A stretch of DNA of 64,000 nt from Ohtaekwangia sp035628875 (GTDB lineage: Bacteria > Bacteroidota > Bacteroidia > Cytophagales > Cyclobacteriaceae): positions 1 to 64,000 of the forward strand of contig DASPIZ010000091.1 in NCBI GenBank assembly GCA_035628875.1, given 5' to 3'. The notes under the pieces were generated by a model. It ran no database searches, was not told the DNA's origin, and worked only from the letters and a program-made list of their open reading frames with translations. This document shows, piece by piece, positions 23,815 to 32,206 of the stretch. How positions within the stretch are numbered: position 1 is the stretch's first letter; each line of letters starts with the position of its first letter. Made by a program: the position numbers and the translations under genes.

Positions 23815-25863
23815 ATGGAAGAACCGAAATTCAAACCGTATGTGCCTGCAGAAGTTAACATGCCGGAATTTACATGGAAGTCGATCTTATTTGGATCACT
23901 AGCTGGTATCTTATTCGGCTGTTCAACAGTTTACCTCGCGTTGAAGGCGGGACTCACCGTGACGGCATCTATTCCTATTGCTGTTATTGCCATTACGCTG
24001 GGAAGGAAATACCTCAAGACAACCATTCTTGAAAACAACATTATCCAGACAACCGGATCAGCTGGTGAGTCTATCGCGGCCGGTGTTGTTTTCACCTTAC
24101 CGGGATTTTTGTTTTTATCTCCGGGTGCAGATGGCGTAAGTGTAGGTGAAGCTTATTTCGATTATCTCACCATCCTGATATTGGCTGCCTTCGGTGGAAT
24201 GCTTGGTACATTTATGATGATTCCGTTAAGGCGATCATTGATTGTTAAAGAACATGGTGTACTTCCATATCCCGAGGGCACAGCATGTGGTTCTGTACTT
24301 CAGGCTGGAGAGAAGGGTGGGGTGTATGCACAAACAGCGTTCATTGGTATGGGTGTCGCGTTTGCTTATGCGTTACTTCAAAAAGTATTTCATGTTATTT
24401 CAGAAATCCCTTCGGTGATGACAAGTCAGGCCAACAAGTTCTGGCCTTCGGCAGCGACGCGTGCAGAGATCACACCAGAGTACCTTGGTGTCGGATACAT
24501 TATTGGTCCGGCGATCTCTGGCGTTTTGGTAGCAGGATCTGTGCTGGCATGGTGGGGATTAAATCCTTTGCTGGCTACACTTGTACCTCCGGAAACAATC
24601 GCATTGCAACTTGTTAAACTTGGTTATCTCGCTGATCTTAGTGTTGCAGGATCATCGCGATATGGATCATGGAATCCCGAAACCCAAACCTTTGCCAATT
24701 TTGCCGATGCGATCTACACCGCTTACATCAAACAAATCGGAGCTGGTGCTGTTGCAGCAGGTGGGATTATCACCTTAATAAAGACCATTCCCACCATCAT
24801 AAGCTCGTTTAAAGGAAGCCTCGGCTCCTTATCGGAGAAAAAAACGGAGAGTACGCTTCGCACAGAAAGAGACCTTTCATTTAAGGTCGTAATCATCGGA
24901 AGCCTTGGACTTGTAATACTCACTGCCATTTTACCTGATAACATCATACCGGGAGACGGGATTTTGCAAAAGCTTCTAATTGGTTTACTGATCGTAATCT
25001 TTGGTTTCTTTTTCGTCACAGTCTCCAGCCGTATCGTTGGTTTGGTAGGCACGAGTAACAATCCTATTTCAGGGATGACCATCGCTACGTTGATGGGAAC
25101 GTGTCTTATTTTCACCAGCGTAGGATGGTCAGGTAAATTTTATGAACCGCTTGCACTTGTAGTGGGAGGTATGATCTGTATCGCTGCCGCCAACGCAGGG
25201 GGTACGTCACAGGATTTAAAATCAGGATACATTGTAGGGGCTACACCAAAGTATCAGCAACTTTCTTTGTTCATTGGCGCCATTGTTTCATCTATCGCCA
25301 TTGGTATTGTTGTTCAGGTGCTGGATACACCCACACCGGAAATGGTGCAACAGGGAATCACACACGCAATCGGAAGCAGTACTTATCCGGCACCACAAGC
25401 TACGTTGATGGCTACCTTAGCGCGTGGTATTTTATCGTTTAACCTGGATTGGCAATTCGTTATTGTAGGTGTATTCATTGCCGTAACGCTTGAATTGTGT
25501 GGCATCAAAGCACTCGCGTTTGCCATTGGTTTATACCTTCCGCTTTCTACAACGCTACCCATATTTGCCGGCGGCGCTTTGAAAGGTGTAATGGATTGGA
25601 ATGCTGAACGAAAAGGTCTTGAAAAAGAAGAAGGTGAACTAGGAAAAGGAAGTTTATTTGCAACCGGACTCATTGCCGGCGGTGCGCTCACTGGTGTGTT
25701 TGTTGCCATCATTGCTGTAACGGCACCTCAGATTATGTCATCGCTTAACCTCGAGGAAACCATGTTGCATATTTTGGGTGAAGGGGGATATCACATTCTT
25801 GGTATTCTTTTCTTCGTCAGTATGATGGTCATGTTATTTCGCCTTACGACAAAGAGAGATTAA
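23815..25863 (+). CDS. OPT family oligopeptide transporter
   Basis: The 682-aa protein has about 15-16 hydrophobic segments. It opens E-F-T-W-K-S-I-L-F-G-S-L-A-G-I-L-F-G and has A-L-K-A-G-L-T-V-T-A-S-I-P-I-A-V. It also has T-T-G-S-A-G-E-S-I-A-A-G-V-V-F-T-L-P and Y-P-E-G-T-A-C, all typical of prokaryotic OPT proteins. The family moves oligopeptides or peptide-metal complexes, probably driven by protons. Co-transcription with the POT gene 28 bp upstream supports peptide uptake. A hairpin terminator follows. Confidence 0.92.
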   Translation: MEEPKFKPYVPAEVNMPEFTWKSILFGSLAGILFGCSTVYLALKAGLTVTASIPIAVIAITLGRKYLKTTILENNIIQTTGSAGESIAAGVVFTLPGFLFLSPGADGVSVGEAYFDYLTILILAAFGGMLGTFMMIPLRRSLIVKEHGVLPYPEGTACGSVLQAGEKGGVYAQTAFIGMGVAFAYALLQKVFHVISEIPSVMTSQANKFWPSAATRAEITPEYLGVGYIIGPAISGVLVAGSVLAWWGLNPLLATLVPPETIALQLVKLGYLADLSVAGSSRYGSWNPETQTFANFADAIYTAYIKQIGAGAVAAGGIITLIKTIPTIISSFKGSLGSLSEKKTESTLRTERDLSFKVVIIGSLGLVILTAILPDNIIPGDGILQKLLIGLLIVIFGFFFVTVSSRIVGLVGTSNNPISGMTIATLMGTCLIFTSVGWSGKFYEPLALVVGGMICIAAANAGGTSQDLKSGYIVGATPKYQQLSLFIGAIVSSIAIGIVVQVLDTPTPEMVQQGITHAIGSSTYPAPQATLMATLARGILSFNLDWQFVIVGVFIAVTLELCGIKALAFAIGLYLPLSTTLPIFAGGALKGVMDWNAERKGLEKEEGELGKGSLFATGLIAGGALTGVFVAIIAVTAPQIMSSLNLEETMLHILGEGGYHILGILFFVSMMVMLFRLTTKRD

Positions 25864-25891
25864 CCTTTTTTATATAAAGCGTCGTTACATG

Positions 25892-25930
25892 CTAAACCCT
25901 TTTCCTTTTAGGAGAAGGGTTTAGTTTTAT
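25892..25930 (+). terminator. Terminator of the peptide-transporter operon
   Basis: The stem CTAAACCCTT/AAGGGTTTAG (25892-25901 with 25915-25924) is followed by TTTTAT. It begins 29 bp after the OPT stop. Confidence 0.78.
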
Positions 25931-26252
25931 TCGCATAATTTCAAACACACCCATTTCAACGGAAATGCTGGGCATCGTTCTATTAGGCGCAGCATTATTT
26001 CGTCGCAGCAGGAACACCACTCTCTCATTCGAAGCCGAATCCTGAGCACGGTCCCCGGCGCGCGAGACAGCATCTTCGCTCGCTGCTGGCAGCCGCACCG
26101 GCATTGCTCAGGATCCGATAACGAGGGGTGGGTGTGTTCCGAGGATAAAAACCAGGCGATTAGAATCTTTTGTTACGCTATTGATTCCTCACTCATTCGA
26201 AGCGATAGACGGCGGGTGAGTGCTGAGCGAGAATACGAGAATAACTGGAGTG
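25931..26252. other. GC-rich spacer with nested inverted repeats
   Basis: There is no gene. ATCCTGAGCA (26039-26048) is repeated inverted as TGCTCAGGAT (26105-26114) around a 56-bp GC-rich core that can itself fold. CTCATTCGAAGC occurs twice (near 26023 and 26192). The composition is visibly richer in G+C than the flanking genes, so it may be an inserted or decayed element. Confidence 0.45.
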
Positions 26253-26798
26253 TTAAATCACCAGGCTTGCGCGATGCATTACATGGTTTGTCGCCCTGTT
26301 GATCAACAGCGTATGGCGTAAGGGTGGTTTGATGCTCTCGTAAATTTCAATTTCGTTTTCAGCAGCATACCAGAAATAGGCTGTTCTGTCGAGCTCACCA
26401 GGAGGGATCTCCGAACGCAATACCTCAAGGTCGCGGTACGAAATTCTTCTGCACGTCATGTCGGCCTGAATGGAAGACCGGCTAAAGGGTATGGACGCTA
26501 CAACGGCAAGAACTTGTTCCGGGTCGGCCTGGTATTCGTAGTAACTGGCATAACGTCCCGAAGTCAAAAGAAATTTAATTCCGGTAACAGGTGCTGTCAA
26601 TCCTAATTCGGTAATGGCAGATTCAGATAGTGTATCCTGAAGCCCGGTGTACAACACGAGGGGTGGAACGGCGTCATCAACTGCAACCTCCTCACCACCT
26701 CTGTTGAGGTAAGCTGGTTTTTTTAACATGACGGCATAACCGACAAGTACCATCGAAAGAAGCAGCGCAACAGTAAATTTCTCTCCTTTATTTACCAT
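26253..26798 (-). CDS. Membrane-anchored protein of unknown function
   Basis: The 181-aa protein has a short basic N-terminus, then one hydrophobic segment (V-A-L-L-L-S-M-V-L-V-G-Y-A-V-M, ~9-23) that is probably an uncleaved anchor. The soluble remainder is alpha/beta with S-R-Y-A-S-Y-Y-E-Y-like beta stretches and an I-S-Y-R-D-L-E-V-L-R segment. I recognise no domain. Its start overlaps the end of the TerB-like gene upstream by 11 bp, so the two are co-translated and perhaps work together. Confidence 0.65.
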   Translation of the reverse strand: MVNKGEKFTVALLLSMVLVGYAVMLKKPAYLNRGGEEVAVDDAVPPLVLYTGLQDTLSESAITELGLTAPVTGIKFLLTSGRYASYYEYQADPEQVLAVVASIPFSRSSIQADMTCRRISYRDLEVLRSEIPPGELDRTAYFWYAAENEIEIYESIKPPLRHTLLINRATNHVMHRASLVI

Positions 26799-27156
26799 GT
26801 TTATCCATAAATTTTCTCAAGGTTTGCAAAGCTTCTGCTTCAGATTTCTGTATCTGACCATCGGCATCAATGATGGCTTGGGCGTCATCGAAAAAACCTG
26901 TGCTTTGTGCTTCCTGTAGTTCATTGAAAAATGCAAATGAATCTTTACACAGTTCATTGATTTTTGATTTATCAAATGAATTGTATTCACGGATGGTCTG
27001 ATACAACTTCTTTTCAAGGTCTGTACCATCGGGAAACAGCCTCGCCATTTTATTTTTTATCGCCGATAGTTCTTTTGGATCGTACGTATTATCAACATGA
27101 GCCATGTGCACGTATAAAAAAAGAATAAAATCCGGAAAAGTCGAATGTATCACCAT
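26788..27156 (-). CDS. TerB-like protein
   Basis: The 122-aa helical protein has F-I-L-F-L-Y-V-H-M-A-H-V-D-N-T-Y-D-P-K-E (~10-29) and, near the end, A-I-I-D-A-D-G-Q-I-Q-K-S-E-A-E-A-L. These are the two acidic A-x-x-D-G...E motifs of the TerB fold, each able to bind metal. TerB domains occur in tellurite resistance and in general envelope-stress contexts; no other ter gene is present, so tellurite resistance should not be assumed. A TATATTTCG string on the minus strand (27187-27179) could be its -7 element. Confidence 0.72.
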   Translation of the reverse strand: MVIHSTFPDFILFLYVHMAHVDNTYDPKELSAIKNKMARLFPDGTDLEKKLYQTIREYNSFDKSKINELCKDSFAFFNELQEAQSTGFFDDAQAIIDADGQIQKSEAEALQTLRKFMDKHGK

Positions 27157-27247
27157 AGTTAAGCGTTCTGAGTCGTACGAAATATACTAAAAAAATTAAA
27201 TTGTAATTCCGCGTTGTTTTTTCAACGGCGAACCATTTGTTCAAACG

Positions 27248-27285
27248 CAAAAAAGGCTGCCTCAAGAAGAGACAGCCCTTTTTAT
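27248..27285 (-). terminator. groESL terminator
   Basis: On the minus strand GGGCTGTCTC and GAGGCAGCC pair around TTCTT with one mismatch, followed by TTTTTTGCG. It is 27 bp past the groEL stop. Confidence 0.82.
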
Positions 27286-27311
27286 CGAATTCCCACAGGG
27301 AAGAAGCATTT

Positions 27312-28949
27312 TTACATCATTCCGCCCATGCCGCCACCGTGTGGCATAGCAGGTGCTTCTTTTTCTTCAGCGATATCAGATACAACGGCCTCTGTTGTTA
27401 ACAACAGTCCTGCGATAGACGCTGCATTCTCCAATGCAAGGCGTGTTACTTTCGTAGGATCGATAATACCGGCTTCGAAGAAGTTTTCGAATTTGTTATC
27501 ACGTGCGTTGTAACCGTAATCTTTCTTACCATCGCGAACTTTGTTCACGATCACAGAAGCTTCCTGACCAGCGTTTTCAGCGATGGTTCTCAACGGAGAC
27601 TCCAGTGCAAGTCTTACGATGTTAACACCTGTAGCCTGATCTTCGTTGCTTAAATTAAGCGTATCCAGATTTTTCAATGCTTCGATTGCACGGATATAAG
27701 CGACACCACCACCAGGGACGATACCTTCCTGAACAGCAGCACGTGTTGCGTGCAACGCATCATCTACGCGGTCTTTCTTTTCTTTCATTTCAACTTCCGT
27801 TGCAGCACCCACATAAAGGATGGCTACACCACCTGACAATTTCGCCAGACGTTCCTGAAGTTTTTCTTTATCGTAATCGGAAGTAGTAGATTCGACTTGT
27901 GCTCTGATCTGAGCGATGCGACCCTGAATTTCAGGTTTTTTACCGGCACCATTCACGATCGTCGTATTGTCTTTATCGATGTTGATCTTCTCTGCACGAC
28001 CAAGCATATCCAGTGTTGCGTTCTCTAATTTGAAACCTTGTTCTTCAGAGATTACTTTACCACCTGTCAAGATAGCGATATCTTCCAGCATGGCTTTTCT
28101 TCTGTCGCCAAAACCAGGCGCTTTAACGGCAGCTACACGCAGTGCACCACGAATCTTGTTCACCACAAGGGTAGCAAGGGCTTCACCTTCTACTTCTTCA
28201 GAGATGATTAAAAGTGGTTTACCAGTTTGAGCAGACTGCTCAAGGATTGGAAGCAGTTCTTTCATGCTGCTGATCTTTTTGTCATAGATCAGGATGTAAG
28301 GGCTTTCCAATTCAGCTTCCATTTTCTCTGTGTTGGTCACAAAGTAAGGAGAGAGATAACCGCGATCGAACTGCATACCTTCTACGGTCTTCACTTCAGT
28401 TTCGGTTCCTTTCGCTTCTTCAACAGTAATTACACCGTCTTTTCCTACTTTATCCATAGCATCAGCGATCATTTTACCGATCGTTTCATCACTATTGGAA
28501 GAGATGGTTGCAACCTGCGCAATTTCGTTTGAATCTTTAATCTTTTTAGATTGTTTTTTCAATGCATCAACAACGGCGTCAACGGCCTTATCAATACCTC
28601 TTTTAAGGTCCATTGGGTTAGCGCCTGCAGCTACGTTCTTAATACCATGCGCATAAATTGATTGCGCTAATACTGTAGCTGTTGTAGTACCATCACCGGC
28701 AGCATCTGCAGTTTTAGAAGCAACTTCTTTCACGAGTTGTGCACCCATGTTTTCGATCGCATCTTTCAGTTCAATTTCTTTCGCTACTGATACACCATCC
28801 TTAGTTACTGTAGGGGCACCGAATTTTTTATCAAGAATAACGTTACGGCCTTTAGGACCGAGTGTTACTTTAACGGCATTAGCCAGTTTATCAACGCCTT
28901 TCTTAATCTTATCTCGCGCGGAGGTATCGAATGTTATTTCTTTAGCCAT
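27312..28949 (-). CDS. groL: 60-kDa chaperonin GroEL
   Basis: The 545-aa protein is full length. Near the N-terminus it has V-T-L-G-P-K-G-R-N-V and the nucleotide site G-D-G-T-T-T-A-T-V-L-A (~86-96). The class-I signature A-A-V-Q-E-G-I-V-P-G-G-G (~405) is present, and it ends in the Gly/Met tail G-G-G-M-G-G-M-M. With GroES it forms the ATP-driven folding chamber in the cytoplasm. It is co-transcribed with groES, 28 bp upstream. Confidence 0.98.
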   Translation of the reverse strand: MAKEITFDTSARDKIKKGVDKLANAVKVTLGPKGRNVILDKKFGAPTVTKDGVSVAKEIELKDAIENMGAQLVKEVASKTADAAGDGTTTATVLAQSIYAHGIKNVAAGANPMDLKRGIDKAVDAVVDALKKQSKKIKDSNEIAQVATISSNSDETIGKMIADAMDKVGKDGVITVEEAKGTETEVKTVEGMQFDRGYLSPYFVTNTEKMEAELESPYILIYDKKISSMKELLPILEQSAQTGKPLLIISEEVEGEALATLVVNKIRGALRVAAVKAPGFGDRRKAMLEDIAILTGGKVISEEQGFKLENATLDMLGRAEKINIDKDNTTIVNGAGKKPEIQGRIAQIRAQVESTTSDYDKEKLQERLAKLSGGVAILYVGAATEVEMKEKKDRVDDALHATRAAVQEGIVPGGGVAYIRAIEALKNLDTLNLSNEDQATGVNIVRLALESPLRTIAENAGQEASVIVNKVRDGKKDYGYNARDNKFENFFEAGIIDPTKVTRLALENAASIAGLLLTTEAVVSDIAEEKEAPAMPHGGGMGGMM

Positions 28950-28977
28950 AGTTCTTAAATTTTTTTGGGTTGATTAA

Positions 28978-29256
28978 TTAGATAATTCCGAAAATGTCAG
29001 AGTTACGCATGATCAGGTACTCTTTTCCGTCGATGTTGATTTCGGTTCCGGCATACTTACCATAGAGTACATTGTCGCCAACTTTTACAGTTACCGGCTT
29101 GTCTTTTAAGCCTTCACCAACAGCTACAATGGTGCCTTTCTGTGGTTTTTCTTTCGCGGTGTCAGGAATGATGATTCCAGACGCTGTTTTAGTTTCAGCT
29201 TCAGCAGGTTGAACCAGCACCCTGTCCTCATTTGGTTTAAAGTTGATCTTCGCCAT
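28978..29256 (-). CDS. groS: 10-kDa co-chaperonin GroES
   Basis: The 92-aa protein has F-K-P-N-E-D-R-V-L-V-Q-P, the mobile loop E-T-K-T-A-S-G-I-I-I-P-D-T-A (~21-34) and the C-terminal Y-L-I-M-R-N-S-D-I-F-G-I-I. It forms the heptameric lid of GroEL. It is the first gene of the groES-groEL operon. I saw no CIRCE element and no exact TAnnTTTG box in the upstream 100 bp. Confidence 0.98.
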   Translation of the reverse strand: MAKINFKPNEDRVLVQPAEAETKTASGIIIPDTAKEKPQKGTIVAVGEGLKDKPVTVKVGDNVLYGKYAGTEINIDGKEYLIMRNSDIFGII

Positions 29257-29415
29257 ATACGTTTAATTGATTTTAAGGTTAAACAATCTGATAGCATCCG
29301 CTTAGCATCTTCTATGCCATGACGGAAAGGAGGGCGAATTACGGACAATTTTTCTATCCATGACAGGAATTACCTGGTATTTGCTGTTTTTGTCTTTAAG
29401 AAGTCAGACACAAAA

Positions 29416-29439
29416 TGGCAGTATGGCAGGGAATGGCAG
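29416..29439. promoter_or_regulatory. Triple TGGCAG repeat upstream of groES
   Basis: TGGCAG occurs three times at 29416, 29424 and 29434 (steps of 8 and 10 bp) in the spacer between groES and the divergent 29635 gene. It is about one helical turn per repeat, as for an operator. The spacing does not fit a sigma-54 -24/-12 pair. The rest of the 378-bp spacer shows nothing else. Confidence 0.35.
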
Positions 29440-29634
29440 ATTTTGATACACCTTAAGACATGGAGGCTACCAAACAGCAGTTGTAAGGATTGAAACGCTT
29501 TGCCTGTTTTTTAAAGCTAAAGCCGATCGCGTTGCCAACCGTAAATTACTTCGCGGCACAAACTGGCAGCAAATTTTTAACCAGTTGACTGTAAGTAAAT
29601 AAATCCGTAATTTTTTAGATCAAAAAATGTTGAT

Positions 29635-30351
29635 ATGGAAAAATTGCCTAATGACTGGTTAACGCAAGGGTTGGTAGATTTTGAATACAAAAAGTATGTG
29701 TTACTGGCATACTTACAAACTGTTAAAACCTCCTTTAGCCGTGTTCAATTGTATCCATTTCTCGGTGATCTTGTTTTTCATTACCGGAACTTACGCTCTA
29801 TTAAAGAAAACAAAACGCTGTTACGCGAATCATTTCCCAAAGAGATTTCGCTTGAGGAGTTTCAAAAACTGGAGCTGAGTTACCGCCAATTGATTGAAGA
29901 CGATGCAATAATGAGTGAATTGGAATCCATTATTGAATTTGCATTACCGCAAATTCAGGAGTCGTTAAATGAGGGATCCGTGATTTATGAATTAGTCGAA
30001 TCCAATTGCGAAATTGCGCCGGTAGGTGTAACACCGCTTTATGCTCAGGAGGGTTATTTATTCGTAACACAACCTCCCGAAAAAGAAACAAATGTATATC
30101 GTTATCAAATGAGCATCTTTGAGGGCAGCCATGAACAACTGCGAACGTTAAACACCCATTTCATTGGATGCCTTGAACGCACTACGATGAACACCTATGA
30201 GCGGATCAAACTGGACCTGATCAAACAATACCAGGACCTGCCAAACCCTGCAACATACCTCATTTTATCACGGTTAAAATTTCCTTTTTCTGAAACACTA
30301 ATGCCAGTAGCTAAACGACTGTTTGTAAAACATTTATCACAGGCAGCTTAA
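29635..30351 (+). CDS. Conserved hypothetical protein
   Basis: The 238-aa soluble protein has no signal peptide. The N-terminus L-P-N-D-W-L-T-Q-G-L-V-D-F-E-Y-K-K-Y-V-L-L-A-Y-L and the C-terminus N-P-A-T-Y-L-I-L-S-R-L-K-F-P-F-S-E-T look strongly patterned. The middle is helical and acidic. I recall similar unnamed proteins in Bacteroidota but no function. It is divergent from groES and shares the regulatory spacer. Confidence 0.7.
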   Translation: MEKLPNDWLTQGLVDFEYKKYVLLAYLQTVKTSFSRVQLYPFLGDLVFHYRNLRSIKENKTLLRESFPKEISLEEFQKLELSYRQLIEDDAIMSELESIIEFALPQIQESLNEGSVIYELVESNCEIAPVGVTPLYAQEGYLFVTQPPEKETNVYRYQMSIFEGSHEQLRTLNTHFIGCLERTTMNTYERIKLDLIKQYQDLPNPATYLILSRLKFPFSETLMPVAKRLFVKHLSQAA

Positions 30352-30358
30352 AGTTGCG

Positions 30359-30448
30359 GATTAGGCATTTGGCATGGGGTATTTGTTTTGATTTGGCCGC
30401 CGAAAATTGCTAATTCGTAATGCCTAATCCCGAATGCCAATACCTAGG
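30359..30448. repeat. Heptad-word tract (ATTAGGC / GCCTAAT type)
   Basis: The left half reads ATTAGGC, ATTTGGC, ATGGGGT, ATTTG. The right half reads TAATTCG, TAATGCC, TAATCCC, GAATGCC, AATACCT. The halves are roughly inverted. The tract runs into the last codons and stop of the biotin carboxylase gene (stop at 30444-30446), so the C-terminal tail of that protein may have been shaped by it. Confidence 0.6.
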
Positions 30449-31931
30449 ACCTATTCCTCCGCCATTTACTTGTCTGCACCTGGTTTTCTGTTTTTACCTC
30501 CTGTGGTTGGCGAGTCTGCATCAAAGAGACTGAAAGCACTGCGGCTAAAAGTTCTTCATCTTCTGTAGCGCTTTCTCGCAAGGCTTCCGGGGTAAAGTGG
30601 GTGTCCACAAATTTTGTATCAAAATTACCGGAACGAAATGCGGCGTGATTCATTACGAATTTGCAAAACCCGAGCGTGGTCTCAATTCCGGTGATCTGGT
30701 ATTCGTCAATTGCACGAATCGTTTTTTCGATGGCTTCTTCCCGTGTTGATGCATGACAAATCATTTTGGCGATCATTGGATCGTAATAAAAGGGAATTTC
30801 CATCCCCTCTTCAAAACCATCGTCGATACGAATGCCATGTCCCTGAGGACGGCGATAGGTTTTAAGCGTGCCGATATCTGGCAGGAAGTTATTGGCTGGA
30901 TCTTCAGCATAAACACGCACTTCTATGGCATGTCCTTTCATGGTGAGTTCCTCCTGAAAGAAATGAAGCGGCTCTCCGGCGGCAATTTTTAATTGAAGTT
31001 TAACGAGATCAAGACCGGTGATTTCTTCTGTTACTGGATGTTCTACCTGAAGTCGGGTATTCATTTCCAGGAAGTAAAAATTCAAATTTTCATCCATGAT
31101 AAACTCCACAGTGCCAGCACCATAATAACTACATGCTTTAGCAACATTTACAGCAGCTTCACCCATAGTCTTACGCAGTTCCGGTGTGAGAATGGAAGAA
31201 GGTGCTTCTTCAATAACCTTTTGATGACGGCGCTGAATCGAACATTCGCGTTCGAAAAGATGCACGACATTTCCATGTTTATCACCAAAGACCTGGAATT
31301 CAATATGCCTCGGCTTCGTAATAAATTTTTCGATAAAAACAGATCCATCGCCAAAAGCAGACTTCGCTTCACTTACGGCGCGTTCCATTTGTTCAACAAA
31401 CATGGCTTCGCTTTCAACGATACGCATGCCTTTGCCACCGCCACCTGCACTTGCCTTGATCAGGATCGGATAACCGATTTGAGAGGCAATTTTTTTTGCA
31501 TGATCCACATTGGTAATTGGTTCTGACGTACCCGGAACAAGCGGAACATTGAACGCAGACACAGCAGCTTTTGCAGCCAGTTTGCTACCCATAAGCCGGA
31601 TGGCCTCTGGTGACGGGCCTACGAAGATTAGTCCGGCCTGTTCTGCCTGGTGGGCGAATTCTTCATTTTCAGAGAGAAAGCCGTAACCGGGATGAATGGC
31701 ATCGGCGCTAACCTTTTTGGCCGCACCAATGATTTTGTCAATGCGCAAATACGATTCCGAAGAAGGAGAAGGTCCGATAAAAACCGCCTCATCAGCATAC
31801 CGTACATGCAACGCGCTTCGGTCGGCTTCACTGTACACGGCAACGGTTTTAATTCCCATTTCACGGGCAGAACGCATTACACGTAAAGCGATTTCCCCGC
31901 GGTTGGCAACAAGCAATTTTTCGATAGACAT
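30444..31931 (-). CDS. accC: Biotin carboxylase subunit of an acyl-CoA carboxylase
   Basis: The 495-aa ATP-grasp protein has L-L-V-A-N-R-G-E-I-A-L-R, A-D-A-I-H-P-G-Y-G-F-L-S-E-N, the glycine-rich K-A-S-A-G-G-G-G-K-G-M-R loop (~160), E-R-E-C-S-I-Q-R-R-H-Q-K (~230) and M-N-T-R-L-Q-V-E-H (~292). It carboxylates biotin on a carrier protein using ATP and bicarbonate. No accB, carboxyltransferase or carrier gene is adjacent. A ~45-residue basic/polar tail follows the usual end, so it may serve propionyl-CoA carboxylase rather than acetyl-CoA carboxylase. Confidence 0.9.
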   Translation of the reverse strand: MSIEKLLVANRGEIALRVMRSAREMGIKTVAVYSEADRSALHVRYADEAVFIGPSPSSESYLRIDKIIGAAKKVSADAIHPGYGFLSENEEFAHQAEQAGLIFVGPSPEAIRLMGSKLAAKAAVSAFNVPLVPGTSEPITNVDHAKKIASQIGYPILIKASAGGGGKGMRIVESEAMFVEQMERAVSEAKSAFGDGSVFIEKFITKPRHIEFQVFGDKHGNVVHLFERECSIQRRHQKVIEEAPSSILTPELRKTMGEAAVNVAKACSYYGAGTVEFIMDENLNFYFLEMNTRLQVEHPVTEEITGLDLVKLQLKIAAGEPLHFFQEELTMKGHAIEVRVYAEDPANNFLPDIGTLKTYRRPQGHGIRIDDGFEEGMEIPFYYDPMIAKMICHASTREEAIEKTIRAIDEYQITGIETTLGFCKFVMNHAAFRSGNFDTKFVDTHFTPEALRESATEDEELLAAVLSVSLMQTRQPQEVKTENQVQTSKWRRNRS

Positions 31932-31990
31932 TATAAAGGTGAATTTTGTTCTTCACGAAGCAGCATCGAAAAATGCCACCAGTCGTGAAT

Positions 31991-32080
31991 CAATGTCGTT
32001 GAATTAAGCTACCACCACCCTTCTCCTTTGGAGAGGGCAGGGTGAGGCCATAAAAAAACAAGCTTAATTCAACGACATTG
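31991..32080 (+). mobile_element. MITE-like palindromic element, copy 3, with perfect target duplication
   Basis: The arms CAATGTCGTTGAATTAAGC (31991-32009) and GCTTAATTCAACGACATTG (32062-32080) pair perfectly. The core carries CTCCTTTGGAGAGGGCAGGG. It is flanked on both sides by the identical 10-mer AGTCGTGAAT (31981-31990 and 32081-32090), as expected for a target-site duplication. It sits in the shared upstream region of the biotin carboxylase and the SPT-like gene. It encodes no protein. Confidence 0.88.
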
Positions 32081-32171
32081 AGTCGTGAATTGACAAATCT
32101 ATAAAATTCGCGTTAAACATACCTCCGACTTTATTAACGGGTTGATTTATCGGAATCTTAGCGTTTTTATT

Positions 32172-32179
32172 TAATTTTG
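32172..32179 (+). promoter_or_regulatory. -7 box of the SPT-family gene
   Basis: TAATTTTG matches TAnnTTTG. The nearest upstream TTG (32142) is 27 bp away, longer than usual. Transcription would start near 32186, about 20 nt before the ATG at 32207. Confidence 0.55.
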
Positions 32180-32206
32180 CGACAATTTTAAAAATCAACA
32201 ATCCCC

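Noticed and set aside
29411..29445. Sigma-54 promoter at the TGGCAG boxes
   Set aside because: The GG-to-GC distance is one base short of the required spacing, and no second element with TTGC follows.
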